A DNA stretch of 5,119 nucleotides from Globobulimina sp. (taxonomy: Eukaryota; Foraminifera; Rotaliida). The position numbers were made by a program, and so were the translations under genes. Positions 1 through 5,119 of the stretch are shown piece by piece. Within the stretch, counting starts at the first letter, position 1. Each line of letters begins with the position of its first letter. Below the pieces are notes generated by a model. That model did not search any database. It saw only the letters and a program-made list of their open reading frames with translations, and was not told where the DNA came from. The stretch is taken from contig PIVH01000716.1 in the NCBI GenBank assembly GCA_003354225.1, positions 1-5,119 on the forward strand, written 5' to 3'.

Positions 1-243
1 ATGTGATTTTAAATATTCTTCAGTTGCACGAATGTCAATTATTACAGACTTGGCGACAAATGAATTGAATAAATCGTGAATACTACACAATTGCTCTTGT
101 TCTGAATTATCTTCTTTGGAGCTTTTGGTGTCGTCATCCAATGCATCCTGCTCTTTTGATTCAGCCGCTGACATCAAACACAAACTACAAATGAAAAATA
201 ATTGACTACTAATTAAGGAACTATGACACTGTGTCAATGACAT
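1..243 (-). CDS. Partial gene: N-terminus with the beginning of a rhodanese-like domain
   Basis: Reading the minus strand from the ATG at 243-241, 81 codons stay open to the left edge, so only the N-terminus is present. Residues 1-26 are hydrophobic and Ser/Cys-rich (LISSQLFFICSLCLM core) and could be a signal or targeting peptide. Residues 27-52 are charged and low in complexity (Asp, Glu, Ser, Lys). The last stretch, from about residue 58, contains VIIDIRATEEYLKSH. This matches the first beta-strand and following helix of rhodanese-like domains, where an (I/L)IDxRxxxEYxxGH pattern is typical. The catalytic or pseudo-catalytic Cys loop would lie outside the window, so I cannot tell a sulfurtransferase from a Cdc25/MKP-type phosphatase or a non-catalytic scaffold. 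A second in-frame ATG (174-172, codon 24) would remove the hydrophobic leader. The first ATG has A at -3 and is preferred. The assignment rests on motif recognition by eye. Confidence 0.62.
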   Translation of the reverse strand, partial: MSLTQCHSSLISSQLFFICSLCLMSAAESKEQDALDDDTKSSKEDNSEQEQLCSIHDLFNSFVAKSVIIDIRATEEYLKSH

Positions 244-400
244 ATTTTACAAATGTAAACCTACAGTGCATTGGAACAATACGCAGGTTAATTAATAATT
301 AAATTAGAAAATAATCCCGGTGCTATATTGAGTTTGTTTTCAATATGAGCCCGGAGCTAACAATAAAAAAAAATGAAACAAAAGATGTTTCAATACAGAA
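244..400. other. AT-rich spacer between two minus-strand genes
   Basis: This 157-bp spacer lies between the stop of the 175-residue gene (401) and the ATG at 243. It should hold the 3' end of the former and the promoter and leader of the latter. It contains a perfect 15-nt palindrome at 288-302 (TTAATTA A TAATTAA) and a hairpin at 317-354, described separately. I see no AATAAA on the minus strand here, and no recognisable promoter element beyond A/T-richness. Confidence 0.5.
317..354 (-). repeat. CCGG-capped hairpin in the 3' flank of the 175-residue gene
   Basis: ATATTGA (325-331) and TCAATAT (340-346) form a perfect 7-bp stem around an 8-nt loop. A T-G wobble extends it (324/347). After a 3x3 internal loop, CCGG (317-320) can pair with CCGG (351-354). 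It starts about 47 nt after the stop codon of the minus-strand gene at 401. It could be a 3'-UTR or 3'-end structure. That function is an inference from position only. Confidence 0.4.
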
Positions 401-928
401 TTATTTTGTTCGTCGGATTTGCCTTCGATTCGTGAACCGTCGAGCTTTTCGCGATTTATATGACAACATTTTACGTTTCTTCTTTGATTTTTTAACCTTT
501 GCTGATGATTTTGGAGCAATCTTTTGATTTTTAGCTGATTGCTTTAGATCATCTATAATTTCATCAATGGTCTTAAAAAGTATTTTATTTTCTTTTCTCT
601 CCACTGTTTTAACATCATTCATTTGGTCCATTTCGTCCATCATTGCATCATTGTTACTGCCTTTATTTCCTTCCATTTCATGATCCGTGTTTAAGTCATC
701 ATTTTCTTCAGAAACTTCATCTGAATCTGAGAAACGTCCTAATTCGCCTTCAACATTAATATTCAAATAATTCGAAAGCGTATCATCGACCACATCAACT
801 TCGTTTTCTATGTCAAATGGAGATCGAATTATTTCCCAATCTTTTTGAATTCTATTCGGGCGCTGATATACTGCGACATTTTCGCTATTCTTACGATTTG
901 ATTTGTTGTAAAACCAGCTAAATGACAT
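401..928 (-). CDS. Hypothetical acidic/basic protein, 175 aa, probably nuclear or nucleolar
   Basis: This is a complete single-exon ORF from ATG (928-926) to TAA (403-401). I do not recognise the family. Residues 1-38 are mixed and include an aromatic start (FSWFY) and the stretch KDWEIIRSPFD. Residues 39-107 are strongly acidic and low in complexity (Glu, Asp, Asn, Met), with Ser-Asp-Ser-Asp-Glu at 67-71, a classic casein kinase II-like context. Residues 112-130 (ILFKTIDEIIDDLKQ) look helical. From 135 to the end the chain is very basic, with KKSKKKRK (146-153) and an Arg/Lys-rich tail ending RRQIRRTK. This is a likely nuclear or nucleolar localisation signal. There is no signal peptide and no membrane segment. 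The acidic-then-basic layout is common in nucleolar, ribosome-assembly and chromatin-associated proteins, but that is only a compositional analogy. Its divergent neighbour starts at 1511 or 1556. A splice-joined longer product was not excluded. Confidence 0.72.
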   Translation of the reverse strand: MSFSWFYNKSNRKNSENVAVYQRPNRIQKDWEIIRSPFDIENEVDVVDDTLSNYLNINVEGELGRFSDSDEVSEENDDLNTDHEMEGNKGSNNDAMMDEMDQMNDVKTVERKENKILFKTIDEIIDDLKQSAKNQKIAPKSSAKVKKSKKKRKMLSYKSRKARRFTNRRQIRRTK

Positions 929-1005
929 TTAGTGTGGTACTGCTTATTGAGGCAAATAAAAAAAAATATTTTAATTATTGTCAAAAACTCATAGGATTCT
1001 GAATC

Positions 1006-1073
1006 TGACGTATATTGTCATCATTGACGATGACTGATGACATTCACATAACTAGTTAACTACTGACATTCAC
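1006..1073. promoter_or_regulatory. TGAC half-site cluster with an inverted and a direct repeat
   Basis: TGAC occurs at 1006, 1025, 1031, 1038 and 1064 on the plus strand. Two of these are TGACG, and the first is TGACGTA, which resembles a CRE/bZIP half-site. TGTCATCA (1016-1023) and TGATGACA (1035-1042) form a perfect 8-bp inverted repeat. TGACATTCAC is repeated exactly at 1038-1047 and 1064-1073. The cluster lies just upstream of the TATA-like box, between divergent genes, so a shared regulatory element is plausible. Binding by any factor is inference. Confidence 0.35.
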
Positions 1074-1081
1074 TTTCTAAG

Positions 1082-1089
1082 TATAAAAA
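1082..1089 (+). promoter_or_regulatory. TATA-like box for the membrane-protein gene
   Basis: TATAAAAA is followed by a GC-containing stretch (CGGTACC), which is unusual in this AT-rich spacer. If used, transcription would begin near 1110-1120 and give a leader of roughly 400-450 nt before the candidate start codons. In DNA this AT-rich a chance match is quite possible. Confidence 0.3.
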
Positions 1090-1164
1090 TCGGTACCACA
1101 TGAATATGTGCACTGGTTTGGGCCATCTTGTACTATTTGCTGTGTTCAGAAACAACTGAACATT

Positions 1165-1359
1165 ATGAAATTGATGAAAATACAAAAAAACTCAACTATT
1201 TACTACTCAATCAGTCATCTCAGTTAATAAACAATGTCCGCCGAACACGCAACACTCCTTTGATCAGTCACGCATACATACATGCACACTTACTCTGAAT
1301 TGATACCATATTGTAATTGTATCACCACCCAATATCTAAACGTGCATATTATAAAATAA
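1165..1359 (+). other. Leader with three upstream ORFs
   Basis: Three short ATG-initiated frames precede the main gene: 1165-1227 (20 codons), 1234-1263 (9 codons, with A at -3 of its ATG) and 1282-1359 (25 codons). A further one at 1100-1159 would lie at or upstream of the expected transcription start. If this segment is in the mature mRNA, the upstream ORFs would be expected to lower or condition translation of the main frame. If an intron removes the segment, they are irrelevant. None resembles a known peptide. Confidence 0.35.
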
Positions 1360-1510
1360 ACAAATTAAAAATTTTTTGTATACACCGAAAAAAACACAAA
1401 AATTTATCTTTTCTTTACTCTCAGTTATCTTTTCGTGGAATATAACCACTCCTATCAATATCAATTCCATTCCATATTGGATTGTTAATGTAAACCACTA
1501 TGCCCATATC

Positions 1511-3886
1511 ATGTCACATTGGTTAGCATCAACATCAAAACAACAACAACACTCAATGTCCGTCCAAAAACACTCTAACAACAACATTTATAATTTATTC
1601 TTGTTTCTATCCCTATTCTTTCTATTCACACCAATCCACAGCCAAGACACTGATCACACCACAACCTTCAACACCACCTTCGACACCACAATCAACGACA
1701 CCATCTACACCATCACCGACAACACAATAATAATCTCACAAATAAACGAATTGATTAAAAACGGCGGCATAGAACGCGGTAAAACGTGTGCTGATATGGG
1801 TTTGAATAACTGCACTTATATCGATACCTCACACTCTGACTCCCATCCATATGCTGATATAAACGACTGCAACTCCACAAAAGTGTGCATCATAACTTGC
1901 GATGAGCAGTATTCATGTTCAGATTGGCACATCTACGCAGCACCAGACATGATATTGGTCATTGACTGCATAGCTCCTGGTTCCTGCAAACAGCTCTCCA
2001 TTCATGCCACGCAAGCTTCCTTTGTCCACCTCCAAGCCAACAATATAAACTCGATCACAAATTCACAAATCCAATGTCCACACTCAGACTCACACTCACA
2101 GTCACCGTCCTGTGTCATATGCGGTCGCTGTACAGATATGCATGGCGATGAACATTGCGAGCCCACTGAGACAACATTGAGCAGAATTTTCAACGATGAT
2201 TATACAGTCAAGTCCTCTGATGCTATGATGAAACATTTATCCATCTACGCCGAACATGGATACTCAGATGTGACTCTACTGTGTGATTTGTGGGAAGTGG
2301 GTCTATGCGTTACACACAGTGTGATATTATGTGAGCACCAACGGCAGCAACAAACGTGTTGGATCGCCATCGAGTATACATATGATCAGAGGTCTGCGCA
2401 GTATGCGTATGTCTGTGAGGACGATGTGCAATGTAATACTTATAGTTATAATACAACGGATGAGATACATGCAACAGTAGCAGATGTGACAGATTCCAGT
2501 GAGGATCCAGACGCGAATGCGGCAAATATATCAGACTCACAAGGTAAGGACATAGTGACTTTATTGCACTTACTACGCGATATATTAAAGAAGAAAAACA
2601 TGATATTATATGTGAGCATTACGGTGTGCACTGTCGTCTGTTTGTGTGGTGTGTTATGCGTATTAGTATGCAAATGTCCATCACGAGACAGAGAGCGCGA
2701 AAACGATGCAAAGAGAGAATTTAAATTCGAGCAAAAACAGCAGGAGAAACAAAATGTAAAATATAATAAAAACAGTTATAAACTATGCAAGAAATGTACA
2801 GCAAAGTCGTGTTTATGTTATTATTTATCGTGTTGTTGTTGTTGTTATTGCTGGCAATGTTTACGTCGCTCATCGCAGCAAAACACACATTTAAATAATA
2901 GCCATAACCATAGCACGCCTCCAAAGCACATGCATGTCAACAAAGACAACGTCAACAATAACTCTCATACGGATGAGCCACAAACTATAAATCCACTATC
3001 CATTGATAAAAAAGGTGGCATTATTCCTTCATTTTTCATTAAAAACCGAGATAAACAGCTCATATCACCATCGCATTCAGGAACGAATACTGTCGAATTG
3101 GTCGTAATTGCCAATAATAATTTACATCCACCGGCGTATTTATCGCATATACAACAACAATCGCATACCACTACGATCGCACCATCGTGCAATTTAAATA
3201 AATTAGTTAACTTACAACAACAACAAAGCTTATCCTCGCAACACAGGCAATGCAACACAGAGCGGGGTACGTTTTCACGTAGTTTTGAGACACAGATGCA
3301 TTTACAACAACGATCGTGTTCTCATACCTCACACCATGATGGATTGGAAGAGCAGGCTGCAAAGAAAATTGGTGATGCGAAATTAGGCACAAATACCGGA
3401 CATAATACGCAGGCAAATAGCAATACGCCCAATCATAATCATACACCGTTTCTACCCAATGATGCATGTCATTGTCCTGTAACACATTGTCCTGTCACAG
3501 CAAAACATGATACAGATACAGGTACACTTGGTGCCGTAGTTGGTGGTGACTTTGCCTATGCACTGAAGATGCAACAGCAGCAGATATTTGATGCTGTGCT
3601 GGTGGGTAATACACCGACAACGACAAAAAATACACCTACGGATACACCGGGCCATACACCACCAACCAATGGCGATACACCATATACAATCACAGTGGGC
3701 AATGTACATTCGGAGGCACAACATGTACCGACACAGACCATTGCGGCCGATGGTGATATTATTAATCTTGGCGGCGGCTTTGCCATTGGACCGGAAGAGT
3801 CCACCTCGTCCACACATACATCCATTACGGACTCACGGTCTTCGCAGACATTCGATCCTGAACATCCGAGTTGTTATGATCAATAA
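1511..3886 (+). CDS. Type I membrane protein with Cys-rich ectodomain and long disordered cytoplasmic tail
   Basis: The open frame runs to TAA at 3884-3886. Upstream it is open to 1355, but position 1376 is TTG, not ATG. The first in-frame ATGs are 1511 (A at -3, 791 residues) and 1556 (T at -3, 776 residues). I use 1511; 1556 gives a more compact signal peptide. Residues below are numbered from the TTG at 1376.
The hydrophobic core is about 71-84, with likely cleavage after IHS (89). Residues 91-117 are Thr-rich. The ectodomain (about 138-353) has many Cys and a recurring IYA...(V/L)xxC...C motif around 187-204 and 290-311. N-glycosylation sequons are at N99, N107, N145, N166, N359 and N384. 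The transmembrane segment is 409-432, followed by a basic stop-transfer stretch (RDRER). A Cys cluster at 471-495 (five consecutive Cys at 486-490) suggests S-acylation. The remaining 340 residues are low-complexity Asn/Gln/His/Thr, with a TP-rich patch at 745-769 and no kinase or other domain I can see. It is probably a cell-surface receptor or adhesion protein. The family is not recognised. Confidence 0.78.
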   Translation: MSHWLASTSKQQQHSMSVQKHSNNNIYNLFLFLSLFFLFTPIHSQDTDHTTTFNTTFDTTINDTIYTITDNTIIISQINELIKNGGIERGKTCADMGLNNCTYIDTSHSDSHPYADINDCNSTKVCIITCDEQYSCSDWHIYAAPDMILVIDCIAPGSCKQLSIHATQASFVHLQANNINSITNSQIQCPHSDSHSQSPSCVICGRCTDMHGDEHCEPTETTLSRIFNDDYTVKSSDAMMKHLSIYAEHGYSDVTLLCDLWEVGLCVTHSVILCEHQRQQQTCWIAIEYTYDQRSAQYAYVCEDDVQCNTYSYNTTDEIHATVADVTDSSEDPDANAANISDSQGKDIVTLLHLLRDILKKKNMILYVSITVCTVVCLCGVLCVLVCKCPSRDRERENDAKREFKFEQKQQEKQNVKYNKNSYKLCKKCTAKSCLCYYLSCCCCCYCWQCLRRSSQQNTHLNNSHNHSTPPKHMHVNKDNVNNNSHTDEPQTINPLSIDKKGGIIPSFFIKNRDKQLISPSHSGTNTVELVVIANNNLHPPAYLSHIQQQSHTTTIAPSCNLNKLVNLQQQQSLSSQHRQCNTERGTFSRSFETQMHLQQRSCSHTSHHDGLEEQAAKKIGDAKLGTNTGHNTQANSNTPNHNHTPFLPNDACHCPVTHCPVTAKHDTDTGTLGAVVGGDFAYALKMQQQQIFDAVLVGNTPTTTKNTPTDTPGHTPPTNGDTPYTITVGNVHSEAQHVPTQTIAADGDIINLGGGFAIGPEESTSSTHTSITDSRSSQTFDPEHPSCYDQ
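3470..3499 (+). repeat. 15-bp tandem duplication inside the tail coding region
   Basis: Two adjacent 15-bp units (3470-3484 and 3485-3499) differ at one base and encode His-Cys-Pro-Val-Thr twice (residues 699-708, numbered from the TTG at 1376). The in-frame duplication creates paired Cys-Pro motifs in an otherwise disordered tail, next to another Cys-His-Cys. Confidence 0.75.
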
Positions 3887-4111
3887 TTTATGATCCATGT
3901 TTTATGTGCACTGTATACATAATTGTTTCTCCATATATTATAATATATTTTTTTTTTAGTTATTTATTTTGTTTATTTATTTTATATAATTAGCCATCAT
4001 TTCATTTGCAATTTAATTCTCAAATGACATATTTATAGCTTGTGTTGTGCTGTATTTGACTTTTTTTTTAACGTTTTTTCGAGTGTTTTATGTTTTTTTT
4101 TTGTTTTTGTG

Positions 4112-4117
4112 AATAAA
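4112..4117 (+). terminator. Candidate polyadenylation signal AATAAA
   Basis: AATAAA lies 226 bp after the stop of the membrane-protein gene, in TGTGAATAAATTCATTG. It follows T- and GT-rich sequence. A second AATAAA begins at 4140 inside a hairpin. The distance suits a 3' UTR of about 250 nt. Confidence 0.4.
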
Positions 4118-4138
4118 TTCATTGTATGTTTGAAGTAG

Positions 4139-4165
4139 GAATAAAAATTTTAGCAATTTTTATTC
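4139..4165. repeat. Perfect 11-bp stem carrying AATAAA on both strands
   Basis: GAATAAAAATT (4139-4149) and AATTTTTATTC (4155-4165) are perfect reverse complements around the 5-nt loop TTAGC. Because of the symmetry, AATAAA reads on the plus strand at 4140-4145 and also on the minus strand. Such a site could serve 3'-end formation of a plus-strand gene and of a convergent minus-strand gene. That role is inferred. Confidence 0.5.
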
Positions 4166-4222
4166 GTTTTCGAAAATCAAAATGTATTCAAGTTATTATG
4201 ATATCACCATAATTATATCTAT

Positions 4223-4237
4223 ATTACGTAACGTAAT
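4223..4237. repeat. Perfect palindrome ATTACGT A ACGTAAT
   Basis: Two 7-nt arms surround a single central A. The same 15 bp contain ACGTAACGT, that is two ACGT cores. Function is unknown. It is not related to the TGAC cluster upstream of the gene. Confidence 0.4.
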
Positions 4238-4251
4238 TAATATTTAGATGT

Positions 4252-4272
4252 TTTTTGCTTTTTGCTTTTTGC
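4252..4272 (+). repeat. Three tandem copies of TTTTTGC
   Basis: Exact 7-bp units occupy 4252-4258, 4259-4265 and 4266-4272, in a T-rich flank. This is a simple repeat, probably from slippage. Confidence 0.7.
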
Positions 4273-4402
4273 ATGTTTTTTTTGTTTGCTTCTTATAATT
4301 TGCTGGTTTTCTTGTTTTTGTTGATGTGTCTTTAAAATGTGTTTTTATGAATTAATTTTTTTTTTTTTGGTGATAAACTGTTTAATATTAATGTGGTGTA
4401 TA

Positions 4403-4419
4403 TAATAATAATAATAATA
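4403..4419 (+). repeat. TAA trinucleotide microsatellite
   Basis: About 5.7 uninterrupted copies of TAA. It accounts for the Tyr-run seen in the minus-strand frame there, which argues against that frame being a gene. Confidence 0.7.
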
Positions 4420-4750
4420 CCCGTAGTTATAATTATAAATTTTCACACAAAAAACACACATAGCAGTGATATAGCACATATATATTTGTCTACTTTGAAA
4501 TTCATTTTGTTGTTTTGTTTTTAACTCATATCTCATCGATCATATAATTAGTATCAACTTTTTTTGTTGTCATATTGTTTTAATTTTGTTTACTTTTTTT
4601 TAACTTTTGTGATATTTCTTATATACTATGGTTAATAATAAAATCACAAATATTAAATATGTATCGTTTTTGTTTTGCTCTCTTTATCTTAGCTTCTTTT
4701 TAAGTATTAACGAAATTTTTTATATTAATATGTTAGGTATATAAATAATG

Positions 4751-4942
4751 TCAAGTAATAATTGTTTTCTTTCTCGCTGTGAAGAAAACGAGGTGTTGCT
4801 GAAATGCAACGGACAGCCTTCCACACAAATCAATAGATTTATGTTTACAAATGTGTTGCAGGCAAGCCTGGCAAGGTGAATGATGTGATGACGACAGGAT
4901 TTTCTGAAAAAGATCATCTAAGAATTGATGTACCGGGATAAG
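4751..4942 (-). other. Possible exon or decayed gene in a less AT-rich island (strand uncertain)
   Basis: From about 4745 to 4945 the sequence is visibly richer in G and C than its flanks and is open in several frames. On the minus strand a frame with no ATG runs from 4984 to TGA at 4753-4751. A T-rich run ending TTGTTAG just before 4943 makes a plausible splice acceptor, giving a 63-residue terminal exon that includes HQFLDDLFQKILSS and CQACLQHICK. A second minus frame (4917-4720, 65 codons) starts with ATG. On the plus strand, ATG at 4748 opens 43 codons to TGA at 4877-4879 (A at -3). Another plus frame continues from about 4864 to TAA at 4939-4941. I recognise no family in any frame. I favour the minus exon slightly; a pseudogene fragment or an unknown RNA fits as well. 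Confidence 0.25.
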
Positions 4943-5004
4943 GCTAACAATAGAGATAAAACAAAAAAAAAGATTAAAAACAGCTTAAATTTAACATGTT
5001 TGTC

Positions 5005-5119
5005 GGAGAAACCCGATAAATTAAATGTATTGGGCCCCAAAAAAATTCTAATCACAAAACAAAAATACACAAATGAACAATTTTTGATACCCATTACATT
5101 TAAATTATCGGATTTATCC
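5005..5119. repeat. 30-bp imperfect inverted repeat at the right edge
   Basis: The reverse complement of 5005-5034 matches 5090-5119 at 26 of 30 positions without gaps. The best core is 22 bp (5013-5034 and 5090-5111) with two mismatches. The arms are separated by 55 nt containing GGGCCC and an A-run. The right arm ends at the last base of the window, so the repeat may continue. It could be the end of a miniature transposable element or a long hairpin. A plus-strand frame (from ATG 4928) is open across both arms to the edge and is probably incidental. Confidence 0.55.

Larger units (their letters stand above)
929..1510. other. Divergent intergenic region (promoters and leaders)
   Basis: About 580 bp separate the ATG of the minus-strand gene from the first in-frame ATG of the membrane-protein gene. 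The left part (1006-1073) holds a TGAC cluster and an inverted repeat. A TATA-like box follows at 1082-1089, then a leader with several short upstream ORFs. From 1355 to 1510 the frame of the downstream gene is open but has no ATG. A good 3' splice-acceptor look-alike, a pyrimidine-rich run ending TTTACTCTCAG, sits at 1405-1424. An upstream coding exon is therefore possible, though I found no convincing donor partner. Confidence 0.5.
3887..4740. other. T-rich non-coding 3' flank
   Basis: About 850 bp after the stop are extremely AT-rich, with T-runs on the plus strand (for example ten T at 3948-3957). I find no convincing coding sequence on either strand. The minus frame at 4345-4536 translates to Tyr/Asn/Ile-rich low complexity from the TAA microsatellite. 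The region holds candidate polyadenylation signals, a hairpin, a palindrome and short tandem repeats, listed separately. Confidence 0.6.

Noticed and set aside
345-527. Plus-strand ORF of 60 codons
   Set aside because: It overlaps the 3' part of the minus-strand 175-residue gene and looks like its antisense shadow. It has no family signal.
1376-1510. Coding start at 1376 (TTG)
   Set aside because: The codon is TTG, not ATG. In a eukaryotic nuclear gene the ATGs at 1511 or 1556 are far more likely, so the added 45 residues were not annotated.
2002-3825. Minus-strand ORFs of 63-121 codons across the membrane-protein gene
   Set aside because: All are antisense to a long open frame with a coherent domain layout, and translate to Cys/His/Val-rich or Tyr-rich shadows.
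3588-3893. Plus-strand ORF of 101 codons in another frame
   Set aside because: It is an out-of-frame shadow of the main gene's C-terminus; its His/Arg/Ile-rich product follows from the ACA/CAT-rich DNA.
4345-4536. Minus-strand ORF of 63 codons
   Set aside because: It is Tyr/Asn/Ile/Lys low complexity produced by the TAA microsatellite and A/T-runs.
4876-4910. C/D-box snoRNA-like motifs (GTGATGA then CTGA)
   Set aside because: The boxes are only about 15 nt apart, no second box pair follows and no terminal stem is visible.
4928-5119. Plus-strand ORF from ATG 4928 open to the right edge (64 codons)
   Set aside because: It crosses both arms of an inverted repeat and is Lys/Asn-rich from A-runs, so the open frame is likely incidental. 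It could be revisited if sequence to the right continues it.
1-5119. tRNA, rRNA, CRISPR array, bacterial operon or IS element
   Set aside because: I found no T-loop or other tRNA signature, no rRNA-like segment, no regularly spaced repeats and no transposase frame.

Overview
The window looks like eukaryotic nuclear DNA. It is AT-rich, with long T- and A-runs, microsatellites and AATAAA-type signals in the flanks. Genes are monocistronic with long non-coding spacers, one has a signal peptide and homopolymer-rich protein regions, and I see no Shine-Dalgarno-led operon. I cannot name the species. A Cys-rich membrane protein with a long Asn/Gln/His/Thr-rich tail suggests a protist, but an AT-rich invertebrate is not excluded.

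Layout, left to right. (1) Positions 1-243, minus strand: the N-terminal 81 codons of a gene running off the left edge, ending in what looks like the start of a rhodanese-like domain. (2) 244-400: a short AT-rich spacer with a CCGG-capped hairpin. (3) 401-928, minus strand: a complete 175-residue protein with an acidic middle and a very basic C-terminus, probably nuclear or nucleolar, family not recognised. (4) 929-1510: the spacer between divergent genes. It holds a cluster of TGAC half-sites, a TATA-like box at 1082 and several short upstream ORFs. (5) 1511 (or 1556)-3886, plus strand: the main gene, a predicted type I membrane protein. It has a signal peptide, a Thr-rich stalk, a Cys-rich ectodomain with a recurring motif, one transmembrane segment, a juxtamembrane Cys cluster and a disordered tail of about 400 residues. 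The open frame extends upstream to 1355, but the only initiator available before 1511 is a TTG at 1376, so the start needs care. (6) 3887-4740: T-rich 3' flank with AATAAA signals, a strand-symmetric hairpin and simple repeats. (7) About 4745-4945: a less AT-rich island, open in several frames on both strands, possibly an exon or decayed gene. (8) 5005-5119: a 30-bp imperfect inverted repeat reaching the right edge.

Nothing shows that the genes work together. The two left genes are co-oriented but separate, and the membrane-protein gene diverges from them. The most interesting object is the membrane protein, whose ectodomain motif and tail I cannot assign to a known family.
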